Part shown: positions 1 through 8,365 of the stretch, piece after piece
How the letters are laid out: each line of letters begins with the position of its first letter
Position numbering within the stretch: the first letter of the stretch is position 1
Assembly: GCA_966186435.1 (NCBI GenBank)
Contig: CBIFWW010000068.1
Location: forward strand, 1-17,323
Length of the DNA: 17,323 nucleotides
Direction: 5' to 3'
Source: CBIFWW01 sp966186435
GTDB lineage: Bacteria > Pseudomonadota > Gammaproteobacteria > Enterobacterales > Enterobacteriaceae
Program-made: the position numbers and the translations under genes
The notes under the pieces: generated by a model
Databases searched by the model: none
What the model was told of the DNA's origin: nothing
Seen by the model: the letters and a program-made list of their open reading frames with translations, nothing else

Positions 1-935
1 GCGAACGTCTCGTTCCAGGCGTTTTCTTCGGCCAGACCCACTTCTTGGGCATCCCACTGAGCATAGCTTTCAGACGGGATTTCAAATGGCGCGTATTTCC
101 AACCCAGCTGTTCGCGGGTCAGTGCGATTTCCGCGTCACCCAACGGCGCCCCGTGGGAGTCGTGGGTACCGGCTTTATTTGGAGAGCCGAAACCGATGAT
201 GGTTTTACACATCAGCAGAGACGGTTTATCCGTCACTTTACGGGCTTCTTCGATAGCGGCTTTGATGGCGTCAGCATTGTGGCCATCTACGCCACGCACT
301 ACGTGCCAGCCATAGGATTCGAAACGTTTAGCGGTATCGTCGGTGAACCAGCCTTCAACGTGACCATCGATAGAGATCCCGTTGTCATCATAGAAAGCAG
401 TCAGTTTGCCCAGCTTCAGGGTACCCGCCAGGGAGCACACTTCGTGGGAGATGCCTTCCATCATGCAGCCGTCGCCCATAAAGGCGTAAGTGTGGTGGTC
501 AACGATCTCATGACCTGGACGGTTGAACTGCGCCGCCAGGGTGCGTTCTGCAATCGCCATACCCACTGCATTGGCAATCCCTTGCCCCAGTGGGCCAGTG
601 GTGGTTTCAACGCCAGAGGTATAACCCACTTCCGGGTGCCCCGGGGTGCGGGAATGCAGCTGACGGAAGTTCTTAATCTCTTCCATCGGCAGGTCATAAC
701 CAGTGAGGTGCAGCAGGCTGTAAATCAGCATAGAGCCATGGCCGTTAGACAAGACGAAACGGTCGCGGTCTGCCCAGTGCGGGTTCTGCGGGTTATGGTT
801 CATATAATCACGCCACAGGACTTCAGCGATATCAGCCATACCCATAGGGGCACCCGGGTGGCCGGATTTGGCTTTTTGAACTGCATCCATGCTGAGCGCA
901 CGTATTGCGTTGGCAAGCTCTTTACGAGAGGACAT
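1..935 (-). CDS. tktA: Transketolase, N-terminal part (cut by window edge)
   Basis: Transketolase moves two-carbon ketol units between sugar phosphates in the non-oxidative pentose phosphate pathway, in the cytoplasm, using thiamine diphosphate and a divalent metal. The reverse strand gives about 311 residues starting MSSRKELANAIRAL, nearly identical to E. coli TktA. The SGHPGAPMGMADIAEVLW segment near residues 24-41 and the thiamine-diphosphate/metal segment beginning GDGCMMEG near residue 155 are visible. The ATG at 935 is preceded by a GGAG ribosome-binding site five bases upstream. The C-terminal half lies beyond base 1. TktB is a close paralogue; the location beside speB favours tktA. 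No frameshift is seen. Confidence 0.96.
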   Translation of the reverse strand, partial: MSSRKELANAIRALSMDAVQKAKSGHPGAPMGMADIAEVLWRDYMNHNPQNPHWADRDRFVLSNGHGSMLIYSLLHLTGYDLPMEEIKNFRQLHSRTPGHPEVGYTSGVETTTGPLGQGIANAVGMAIAERTLAAQFNRPGHEIVDHHTYAFMGDGCMMEGISHEVCSLAGTLKLGKLTAFYDDNGISIDGHVEGWFTDDTAKRFESYGWHVVRGVDGHNADAIKAAIEEARKVTDKPSLLMCKTIIGFGSPNKAGTHDSHGAPLGDAEIALTREQLGWKYAPFEIPSESYAQWDAQEVGLAEENAWNETF

Positions 936-1283
936 TTTAACTCCAGATCGGATAGTTGACGGTCACACCTTGTTAACCACTTGACTACTATGCGTTATGG
1001 GCTACGCCCGGAAAAACTGCCAACAATGTAACCCAAGCGGCTGTTTATGTCATGCGCGATCCCCGTTACCGCAACGAATTGCTGGTAAGCTGAGCAGGCT
1101 CTCGCTATGCCGCTATTCCTTTCTTTATAATGGCACCGTTCCCAATGACGGAAACCCTTCATGAAATTGCCAGGATTGACGGAGCGCTGGCACAGGGCAG
1201 CCCGCTGCTCATATACCGTTACCGTGATCCCACTGTTGCAGGCTGAGGCGGCGATCCCCCGGCCTGACCGCCGCCAATAATGA
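936..1283. other. Intergenic region upstream of tktA, no intact gene
   Basis: This stretch holds the tktA 5' region and no convincing gene. Short open frames on the plus strand, such as 1145-1246 (MTETLHEIARIDGALAQG..., 33 codons) and a frame ending YRNELLVS near 1091, read like pieces of coding sequence but are too short and lack ribosome-binding sites. I read it as decayed coding DNA. In E. coli the gene between tktA and speB is yggG (loiP), and no M48 peptidase motif is seen here. Confidence 0.4.
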
Positions 1284-1487
1284 CGATGCGTTCCAGGCTC
1301 ACAGAGCCTCCGTTTTCTTTTGCTGGCGGCGGGCTTCCCGTTGGTTGCATGGATGATGACCTATCTCGGCTGGACGGGTTCGGTCACGTCAGGCTTTGCG
1401 GTTTTGGCGTTAAGCCAGGTGATTACGCTACTGCCAGAGGGAATGTTGCTGCTGCGCATGCGCCGCGCAGCAGCATTGGACGCCTGA
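1284..1487 (+). pseudogene. Remnant of a small membrane protein gene
   Basis: The frame running to the TGA at 1485-1487 has codon use typical of a real gene and encodes about 60 residues with two hydrophobic stretches (LRFLLLAAGFPLVAWMM and SGFAVLALSQVITLL) and a basic C-terminus (RMRRAAALDA). It has no start codon: the same frame is interrupted by TAA and TGA at 1278-1283. Upstream it stays open back to an ATG at 1161, so the whole 1161-1487 span may be one decayed gene. It ends one base before the convergent speB stop. A perfect 10-bp inverted repeat (1448-1457 with 1465-1474) lies in its 3' part but has no T-tract. The family is not recognised. Confidence 0.4.
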
Positions 1488-2408
1488 TTAAGCGCCCTTT
1501 TTTGATGCCTGAATATAGAGCATTTCTAGGGCAATAGTCGCCGCCGCCAGGGCGGTGATTTCAGACTGGTCATAGGCCGGGGCCACTTCCACCAGATCCA
1601 TCCCCACAATGTTCAGATCCTTCAACCCACGCACCAGTTTCAGGGCGCGGTCAGTGGTCAGGCCGCCGATCACCGGGGTGCCAGTGCCTGGGGCAAAGGC
1701 CGGGTCCAGGCAGTCAATATCGAAGGTCAGATACACCGGCATATCGCCAACGATTTGTTTCACTTGGGCCAGAATGTCGTCCACGCTGCGGTCATTCACC
1801 TGCGGGGCATCCAGCACCGTGAAGCCATTATCTTTATCAAATTCAGTACGGATACCAATCTGTACCGAGTGATTCGGATCGATCAGGCCTTCTTTTGGCG
1901 CGGTGTAGAACATGGTGCCGTGGTCAAACTCGCAACCGTTGGCATAGGTATCGGTGTGGGCATCAAAATGCACCAGCGCCATTTTACCGAAGTGCTTGGC
2001 GTGGGCGCGCAGCAGCGGCAGGGTGACAAAATGGTCGCCGCCGAAGGAGAGCATGCGCTTACCCGCCGCCAGCAGTTGCTCGGCGTGGGCCTGGAGCTTT
2101 TCACTCATTTCACGGGCATCGCCAAAGGCGTACACCAGGTCACCGCAATCCACCACATTCAGGCGTTCGCGCATGTCGAAATCCCACGGGAAGCGGTTAT
2201 GTTCCCAGGCGAGGTTGGTGGAAACCTGGCGAATAGCCGCCGGGCCATGACGGCCACCAGAACGGCCGGAAGTGGCCATATCAAAAGGCACGCCGGTGAT
2301 CACCCATTCTGCGTCACTGTCATAGGGCATGAAGTTTAACGGCAGGCGTAAAAAACCAAAGGCGTTGGATACCAAAGAATTATCGTACTGATGGCCTAAG
2401 GTGTTCAT
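1488..2408 (-). CDS. speB: Agmatinase
   Basis: Agmatinase hydrolyses agmatine to putrescine and urea, the second step of the arginine decarboxylase route to putrescine. The 306-residue product equals E. coli SpeB in length. All binuclear manganese ligands of the ureohydrolase (arginase) family are visible: His126 in GGDH, Asp149, His151 and Asp153 in DAHTDT, and Asp230 and Asp232 in DIDCLDP. The ATG at 2408 follows an AAGAGG ribosome-binding site. SpeA, which supplies the substrate, is upstream on the same strand but separated by about 2 kb holding a rightward toxin-antitoxin pair. The leader carries a strong terminator-like hairpin only about 33 bases before the start codon, suggesting control by termination or independent transcription. 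Confidence 0.97.
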   Translation of the reverse strand: MNTLGHQYDNSLVSNAFGFLRLPLNFMPYDSDAEWVITGVPFDMATSGRSGGRHGPAAIRQVSTNLAWEHNRFPWDFDMRERLNVVDCGDLVYAFGDAREMSEKLQAHAEQLLAAGKRMLSFGGDHFVTLPLLRAHAKHFGKMALVHFDAHTDTYANGCEFDHGTMFYTAPKEGLIDPNHSVQIGIRTEFDKDNGFTVLDAPQVNDRSVDDILAQVKQIVGDMPVYLTFDIDCLDPAFAPGTGTPVIGGLTTDRALKLVRGLKDLNIVGMDLVEVAPAYDQSEITALAAATIALEMLYIQASKKGA

Positions 2409-2572
2409 AAGTTTGACCTCTTAATTGAGAGCATACTGCTCAAAAAAAATCCCCTCCGCGTCGTTAAGCCCGACGAGGAAGGGATGGATTTTTTGCTACG
2501 AATTGTGCGGATTATGGCCGCATTTACTCCAGTGTTCAAGGCCAGCCCCACCAAAATTGGCGGCAACATCAT
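2405..2572 (-). other. Possible 55-codon leader frame overlapping the speB start
   Basis: An open frame starts at ATG-ATG (2572) with a hydrophobic N-terminus (MMLPPILVGLALNTG) followed by a basic, serine-rich part. It reads through the terminator-like hairpin at 2449-2485 and stops at a TGA that overlaps the speB ATG (ATGA). The geometry fits a leader peptide coupled to speB, but no ribosome-binding site is evident and a 55-codon frame can arise by chance. I do not recognise a homologue. Confidence 0.2.
2442..2494. terminator. Terminator-like hairpin in the speB leader, U-tracts on both sides
   Basis: Arms 2449-2463 and 2471-2485 pair over 13 positions with two mismatches around a seven-base loop. 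On the minus strand the hairpin is followed by eight T (from 2442-2449), a textbook intrinsic terminator. On the plus strand it is followed by six T (2489-2494). It lies 33 bases before the speB ATG, so for leftward transcription it is either the end of an upstream transcript or an attenuator inside the speB leader. Confidence 0.65.
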
Positions 2573-2665
2573 GAACAAAAACGGTCATTTACTCCCATAC
2601 CTTGGGTGCTCACTCTGCAATAGGTGCATAGCAATCACTTTAATTTCGCGGCACAATCTTAAAAA

Positions 2666-2721
2666 TAGGTATTATACTACCTAATATAACGGTGATTAGC
2701 ATAATAAGAGTAATATATTAC
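2666..2721 (+). promoter_or_regulatory. Operator/promoter region of the hipBA-like pair
   Basis: Two palindromes precede the antitoxin gene: TAGGTA and TACCTA arms (2666-2671 and 2678-2683) around a -10-like TATTAT/TATACT, and a perfect 12-bp palindrome GTAATATATTAC (2710-2721) just two bases before the ATG. HipB-type antitoxins bind palindromes over their own promoter, so autoregulation is expected. No clear -35 was found. The second palindrome occupies the place of the ribosome-binding site, so binding there would also block translation. Confidence 0.45.
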
Positions 2722-2723
2722 CC

Positions 2724-3095
2724 ATGAATACCTTTACAAACGCCATGACTGATGCCGCCCTGGCTGGTGCTTTATTCCAACGTATTGAGTCCCGCCGTAA
2801 GGCAATGAAAATGACGCAATTAGCACTATCAGAGCAGGTGGGTATTACGCCCAAAACTTACCGCACGCTTAAAACTGGCTCATGCAGTGTGATGGTATTG
2901 ATCGGTGTGCTGCGCGAACTGGAAATGCTAGCCAACCTCGATAATTTGGTCCCCGATCCGGGCACCCGGCCAGCGGAAATTTGGAACCAGCTATCCCCCA
3001 ACAACCGCCGCAGGCAATCTACGGTAAGCCAGATAAGTCAGATTCGTAACATGAAGGAACAGCGCAAAAAATTAAAACAAGGAGATGATAATTGA
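2724..3095 (+). CDS. HipB-like antitoxin, XRE-family DNA-binding protein
   Basis: This 123-residue protein carries an XRE-type helix-turn-helix at about residues 25-60, with the family pattern MTQLALSEQVGITPKTYRTL followed by a helical segment, and a basic C-terminal tail rich in Lys and Arg. It sits directly before a HipA-family kinase, and its TGA overlaps the toxin TTG start (TTGA), the usual antitoxin-first arrangement. By family knowledge it should bind and silence the toxin and repress the shared promoter through the palindromes just upstream. No good ribosome-binding site precedes the ATG at 2724 (only AAGAG, 13 bases away); an internal ATG at 2745 (MTDAALAGAL) is a possible alternative start. 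Confidence 0.82.
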   Translation: MNTFTNAMTDAALAGALFQRIESRRKAMKMTQLALSEQVGITPKTYRTLKTGSCSVMVLIGVLRELEMLANLDNLVPDPGTRPAEIWNQLSPNNRRRQSTVSQISQIRNMKEQRKKLKQGDDN

Positions 3096-4393
3096 TAGCG
3101 ACAGCCAGCAAAGTGCAATTTTCAGGTGTTGACGTGGGTACCCTCGCTATTACGCCGGGAAGCGATTGGGTGTCATTTGAGTACGATGCGGCCTGGGTTG
3201 CAGAAGGGTTTTCTCTGTCACCGCTTCATATGCCCTTGATCACGACACCGCAAACCTTCCCTGCCCTTGCTTTCGATACCTATCGGGGGCTTCCTGCCGT
3301 GTTTGCAGATTCACTGCCAGATGATTTCGGTAATGCATTAATTAACAGCTGGCTTGCCAGACAGGGCCGGGACAGAAGCCAGTTTGGTGCATTAGACCGG
3401 CTGCTTTATACCGGAACCCGTGGCATGGGCGCGCTGGAGTATCAACAGGCAATTGATTTACCGGCCAATCGCGCTGAAGAGATAGAGCTTTCTGCATTAA
3501 CGGCGCTGGCTCAAAAAGTACTGAATGACCGCAGTGATGTTGATATTAGCGCCCACGAGCAGGATGCCATGTCCCATCTGCTACAAGTTGGCACCTCCGC
3601 TGGGGGCGCACGGCCTAAAGCGGTGATTGCCGTTAATCAAGACAGGACGCGTATTCTTTCCGGCCAAACCAGTACACCCAAGGGCTTTGAACACTACATG
3701 TTAAAGTTTGACGGCGTGACCGAGCACCACACCAATAGCGAAACCTTCGGCGATCCTAAAGGTTTTGGCTTAATGGAATTTAGCTACTACCAAATGGCAA
3801 CCCGCTGCGGCATAACGATGTCACCCTGCGAGATTCTGGTTGAAAACGGACGAAGCCATTTTATGACCCGCCGTTTTGACCGGGAAGAAAACCAGAAATA
3901 TCACGTGCTGACATTGTGCGGAATGGATCATGCGGATTTTAAAAAACCGGGGCATTACAGCTATGAGGAGTTGCTTGGGGTTGCCCGGCAACTGGGCCTT
4001 TCATTAAAACAGCAGGAGCAAATTTTCCGGCGCATGGTGTTTAATGTCGTTGCCCGAAACCATGATGACCACACCAAAAACACCGCTTTCCTGGTGGACG
4101 ATAATTTTCGCTGGGCCTTAGCACCAGCCTATGACATCGCCTACAGCTATAAGCCTGGCTCCCAGTGGGTGAATCAACATCAGATGACCGTTGCTGGTAA
4201 ACGCGATCACTTTACCCGCAACGACTTAATTAGCGTCAGCCAGTTGATTAGCCGTTTTTCGACTAAAAAAGCTAACGCCATCATCGATCAGATAGTCACT
4301 GAAGTGAAACGCTGGCCTGATATCGCTGAAGAACAGCGCGTGTTCCCGGCATTACGGGATGAAATAACTCAAAACCTGGTATTGGACATTTAA
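3092..4393 (+). CDS. HipA-family serine/threonine kinase toxin
   Basis: HipA-family toxins are PI3/4-like kinases that phosphorylate a cytoplasmic target, glutamyl-tRNA synthetase in E. coli HipA, and arrest growth. The 433-residue product has the family layout: an N-subdomain (about residues 1-115), a glycine-rich ATP-binding segment VGTSAGGARPKA (166-177), a lysine in YMLKFDG (202-208), the catalytic loop NHDDHTKN (323-330, with Asp325 in the place of E. coli Asp309) and the metal-binding APAYD (Asp348). All key residues are present, so it is probably active. It starts at TTG, supported by AAGGAG seven bases upstream and by the stop/start overlap with the antitoxin. Its stop codon overlaps the A-tract of the speA terminator. 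The true target cannot be told from sequence. Confidence 0.88.
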   Translation: MIATASKVQFSGVDVGTLAITPGSDWVSFEYDAAWVAEGFSLSPLHMPLITTPQTFPALAFDTYRGLPAVFADSLPDDFGNALINSWLARQGRDRSQFGALDRLLYTGTRGMGALEYQQAIDLPANRAEEIELSALTALAQKVLNDRSDVDISAHEQDAMSHLLQVGTSAGGARPKAVIAVNQDRTRILSGQTSTPKGFEHYMLKFDGVTEHHTNSETFGDPKGFGLMEFSYYQMATRCGITMSPCEILVENGRSHFMTRRFDREENQKYHVLTLCGMDHADFKKPGHYSYEELLGVARQLGLSLKQQEQIFRRMVFNVVARNHDDHTKNTAFLVDDNFRWALAPAYDIAYSYKPGSQWVNQHQMTVAGKRDHFTRNDLISVSQLISRFSTKKANAIIDQIVTEVKRWPDIAEEQRVFPALRDEITQNLVLDI

Positions 4394-4417
4394 AAAAACG
4401 GGCGCCCTTGCGCCCGT
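4392..4417 (-). terminator. Intrinsic terminator of speA
   Basis: A perfect 8-bp stem (ACGGGCGC, 4398-4405, with GCGCCCGT, 4410-4417) with a four-base loop is followed on the minus strand by seven T (bases 4392-4398). It lies nine bases past the speA stop. On the plus strand the stem follows the hipA-like stop codon directly but no strong T-tract follows. Confidence 0.85.
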
Positions 4418-4425
4418 CCAAAATG

Positions 4426-6402
4426 TTACTCGTCTTCCAGATACGTGTAGCCGTACAGACCGGATTCAAACTCTTCCAGGAACTGCTGTTGCAGACTGGT
4501 GTCCAGGCCGGTTTGCTTCATTTGATCGCGGAATTGGGTCAGCAGGGTTTGCGGATCCAGCTGCACATACTCCAGCATATCGGCCACCGTATCCCCTTCA
4601 TCGGATAGCTGTACTTCCACGCTGCTATCAGGGAACACAAACACGTCAACCGCTTCGGTATCACCGAACAGGTTATGCATGTTGCCGAGGATCTCCTGGT
4701 AAGCCCCCACCATAAAGAAGCCCAACAGCGGCGGGTTCTCCGGATCGTATTCCGGCATCGGCATGGTGGTAGCAATACCATCCCCGTCCACGTAATGGTC
4801 GATGGCACCGTCAGAGTCACAGGTAATATCCAGCAGTACCGCCCGGCGTTCCGGCGCATGGTTCAACCCTTCCAGCGGCAATACCGGGAACAGCTGATCA
4901 ATACCCCAGGCATCCGGCATGGACTGGAACAGGGAGAAGTTGACGTACATTTTATCCGCCATCCGCTCCTGCAATTCATCAATGATTGGACGGTGGGCGC
5001 GGTTCTGCGGGTCCAGCTGTTTTTGCACTTCATGGCAGATGCTCAAATATTGCTGCTCTGCCCAAGCCCGTTCATGCAGGGAGTAGTTGCCCGCAGAATA
5101 GCCGGTGTGAATATCGTGGAGATCCATCTGGCTATCGTGCAGCCATTCACGCAGCGAACGGCGGTTAGCCGGATCGTTTATCTCCTGCCAGGTTTCCCAC
5201 ATATTCTGGATCGGGCGGGCGGCATCTACCGCTGGGGCCACTGGCTCGCTGTATTCGCTACGCTCCACCCCAATGATGTTGGATACCAGCACCGTGTGGT
5301 GAGCGGTGACGGCGCGGCCCGATTCGGTAATCACCGTTGGGTGCGGCAGGCCATTCTCTTCACAGGCATCACCAATTGCCCAAATGATATTGTTGGCGTA
5401 TTCATTCAGACCGTAGTTGACCGAGCAGTCGGACTGGGAACGGGTCCCTTCATAGTCCACGCCCAGGCCGCCGCCCACGTCGAAGCACTGAATATTGACG
5501 CCCAGCTTGTGGAGTTCCACATAGAAGCGGGCTGATTCACGCACCCCGGTGGCGATATCACGGATATTCGCCATCTGCGAGCCAAGGTGGAAGTGCAGCA
5601 ATTGCAGGCTTTCCAGGCTGTTGGCTGCCCGCAGCATTTCCACCAGTTGCAGAACCTGGGTGGCCGCCAGACCAAATTTGGATTTTTCGCCACCGGAAGA
5701 CTGCCATTTGCCTGAGCCTTGCGAAGCCAGACGGGCGCGCACGCCCAGGCGTGGCACCACATTCAGGCGCTCGGCTTCTTCCAGCACAATGGCGATTTCC
5801 GACATTTTCTCGATCACCAGATAGATCTTGTGGCCCATCTTTTCGCCGATCAATGCCAGACGAATATATTCGCGGTCTTTATACCCGTTACAGACGATTA
5901 CGCTGCGGGTCATCCCAGCGTGGGCCAGTACCGCCATCAGCTCAGCCTTGGAACCCGCTTCCAGCCCCAGCGGTTCCCCGGAATGGATTAGGGATTCAAT
6001 CACCCGGCGGTGTTGGTTAACTTTGATAGGGTAAACAAGGAAATAATCCCCGTTGTAGCCGTAAGACTCGCGGGCCCGTTTAAAGGCGACGTTAATCGAG
6101 CGCAGGCGGTGCTGCAAAATCTGCGGGAAGCAGAACAGTGCAGGCAAGCGCTGGCCCTGGGCCTCCCGGGCTTTAACCAATTGGGCGAGATCGACCCGCG
6201 CATCTGGCACGTCCGGATCAGGGCATACGCTGATATGGCCCAGTTCGTTTACGTCATAATAGTTATTGCCCCACCAGGCAATATTGTATGTACGCAGCAT
6301 CTTACTAGCTTCCTGTGAGCTCATTGCCACCTCCTGCATGGAACGTAATACACCCTGTTCGCACCCTGACGAACCCGCTACAAATGAAATATCGTCAGAC
6401 AT
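4426..6402 (-). CDS. speA: Biosynthetic arginine decarboxylase
   Basis: SpeA decarboxylates arginine to agmatine using pyridoxal phosphate and Mg2+, feeding SpeB for putrescine synthesis. The product from ATG 6402 is 658 residues, the E. coli length, and nearly identical along most of its run. Lys127 in VYPIKVNQH is the expected cofactor-binding lysine; HFHLGSQ (271-277) and the glycine-rich DVGGGLGVDYEG (308-319) are typical of the fold III decarboxylases; Cys528 in ITCDSDG is the conserved active-site cysteine region. An upstream in-frame TTG at 6414 exists, but the ATG at 6402 has a GAGG ribosome-binding site and matches the E. coli MSDD start. A yqgB frame overlaps the start. An intrinsic terminator follows. 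Confidence 0.97.
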   Translation of the reverse strand: MSDDISFVAGSSGCEQGVLRSMQEVAMSSQEASKMLRTYNIAWWGNNYYDVNELGHISVCPDPDVPDARVDLAQLVKAREAQGQRLPALFCFPQILQHRLRSINVAFKRARESYGYNGDYFLVYPIKVNQHRRVIESLIHSGEPLGLEAGSKAELMAVLAHAGMTRSVIVCNGYKDREYIRLALIGEKMGHKIYLVIEKMSEIAIVLEEAERLNVVPRLGVRARLASQGSGKWQSSGGEKSKFGLAATQVLQLVEMLRAANSLESLQLLHFHLGSQMANIRDIATGVRESARFYVELHKLGVNIQCFDVGGGLGVDYEGTRSQSDCSVNYGLNEYANNIIWAIGDACEENGLPHPTVITESGRAVTAHHTVLVSNIIGVERSEYSEPVAPAVDAARPIQNMWETWQEINDPANRRSLREWLHDSQMDLHDIHTGYSAGNYSLHERAWAEQQYLSICHEVQKQLDPQNRAHRPIIDELQERMADKMYVNFSLFQSMPDAWGIDQLFPVLPLEGLNHAPERRAVLLDITCDSDGAIDHYVDGDGIATTMPMPEYDPENPPLLGFFMVGAYQEILGNMHNLFGDTEAVDVFVFPDSSVEVQLSDEGDTVADMLEYVQLDPQTLLTQFRDQMKQTGLDTSLQQQFLEEFESGLYGYTYLEDE

Positions 6403-6532
6403 TGCAAACCTCAAATTTTGGCAAACATATTACTACTATCGCAGGGCTACACTGCGATAACAACCCATTAACGGCGCGAATTCCCAGCATAAGCCGCTGG
6501 GCGCAACCTGGTGCGACCGGTTTCTTATTCAT
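6395..6532 (-). CDS. yqgB: YqgB-like small protein overlapping the speA start
   Basis: A 45-codon frame begins at ATG 6532 and ends at a TGA inside the second and third codons of speA. Its product starts MNKKPVA and contains GLLSQ and AIVVIC. From memory, E. coli YqgB, also encoded just upstream of speA, is 43 residues, starts MKKKPVA and contains GLLSQ and AIVVNC, so position, size and these blocks all agree. The middle is diverged and no strong ribosome-binding site is seen. YqgB has been described as an acid-stress-related small protein of unclear mechanism. The overlap suggests that its translation could influence speA translation; that is inference. Confidence 0.7.
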   Translation of the reverse strand: MNKKPVAPGCAQRLMLGIRAVNGLLSQCSPAIVVICLPKFEVCNV

Positions 6533-6640
6533 ATCATTTTAAAACACATATCCGGGCTTGATCGAAATGCCGGATAAACCACGAGAAAACCCCTGATAAG
6601 TGCAGGAGAGCCGTTGTTCACTGCTGACTGAATGTGGAGA

Positions 6641-6763
6641 TCAGAAGCCGTGAGTAGCGCCGAGATGGGTATAACATCGGCAAGAATTGGATGTAGAGAT
6701 GTGCAGTGTGGGATGTGAGTCGCCACCAGAGCGGTGGGCCAGAGTCAGCAAAGGTTGGTTCAT
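6641..6763 (-). other. Possible 40-codon leader frame upstream of yqgB-speA
   Basis: The reverse strand has GGAGGTGAT (from bases 6772-6780), a nine-base match to the complement of the 16S rRNA 3' end, followed twelve bases after GGAGG's first A-T side by an ATG at 6763. The frame runs 40 codons (MNQPLLTLAHRSGGDSH... ending GATHGF). Larger overlapping frames in the area have no such signal. It would lie in the long speA leader downstream of the predicted promoter. The spacing is a little long and no homologue is recognised, so this is a candidate only. Confidence 0.25.
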
Positions 6764-6887
6764 TATTGTATATCACCTCCACGCCAGCCTGTCGGGGCCA
6801 GCAAAAGCCAAAGAAAGTTAAAAGCTCAACCCTTTTGGTCGTGGCAACACAGAATGTTGTGTGCTTTTTGTTAATCCGGGCGGCCGT

Positions 6888-6916
6888 TTTATACCCAGAT
6901 AAGGGGTAAAAATCAA
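6888..6916 (-). promoter_or_regulatory. Predicted sigma-70 promoter for yqgB-speA
   Basis: On the minus strand TTGATT (bases 6911-6916) and TATAAA (6888-6893) are separated by exactly 17 bases and followed by a GC-rich discriminator. Transcription would begin near 6880, giving a leader of roughly 480 bases before speA that contains the yqgB frame. Predicted from hexamers alone. Confidence 0.45.
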
Positions 6917-7031
6917 AGTAAATATTGTGTCGCCATTTACATTTGTAAGGGTGGCTTTCCACCCTCCAATGGCAACATTTGTGAGGCCGATTAAAAAAAG
7001 GTGGAAATCGAAACCAGTGATATCTTAAAAT

Positions 7032-7060
7032 AGCCGTCCAGAAGTTAATCCATCTATACT
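7032..7060 (+). promoter_or_regulatory. MetJ-like operator and -10 box of metK
   Basis: Three contiguous 8-base units (AGCCGTCC, AGAAGTTA, ATCCATCT, 7032-7055) match the met-box AGACGTCT at about 6, 5 and 5 positions, and a -10-like TATACT follows at 7055-7060. MetJ with SAM as corepressor binds tandem met boxes at methionine and SAM genes including metK, so repression by the gene's own product is expected. The -35 is not clear. Confidence 0.5.
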
Positions 7061-7065
7061 GATTA

Positions 7066-7110
7066 ACGTGCAGAAATCCTGCAATTCTTTTGACGTGCAG
7101 AAACCCTGCA
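7066..7110 (+). repeat. Tandem hairpin repeat in the metK leader
   Basis: Two 18-base copies of ACGTGCAGAAAYCCTGCA lie at 7066-7083 and 7093-7110, 27 bases apart, differing at one position. Each can form a small hairpin with TGCAG/CTGCA arms and a five-base loop. They fall in the predicted 5' leader of metK, about 100 bases before the start codon. Confidence 0.7.
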
Positions 7111-7210
7111 TACCATGGCGAATTACTAAGACCGCTTTAGCCCCCTCGTTAAACGGCCACGCCACAGATAGTAACCTGCTCTAACGTATTCTCCTGAGGC
7201 GAATTAAAAT

Positions 7211-8365
<1,155 letters not shown>

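Noticed and set aside
45..959. Long 304-codon frame on the plus strand
   Set aside because: It is the antisense shadow of tktA, whose near-identity to E. coli TktA is decisive.
2484..2684. 66-codon plus-strand frame before the hipB-like gene
   Set aside because: It starts inside the terminator hairpin T-tract, has no recognisable domain, and overlaps the operator region; the sequence looks non-coding.
4675..5535. Long plus-strand frame of 286 codons
   Set aside because: It lies wholly antisense to speA with no ribosome-binding site or recognisable domain.
6752..6759. Extra copy of the iteron octamer TTGGTTCA near speA
   Set aside because: A single isolated copy far from the satellite is expected by chance.
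6618..6962. 114-codon minus-strand frame upstream of speA
   Set aside because: No ribosome-binding site or family features, and it overlaps the predicted speA promoter; treated as leader sequence.
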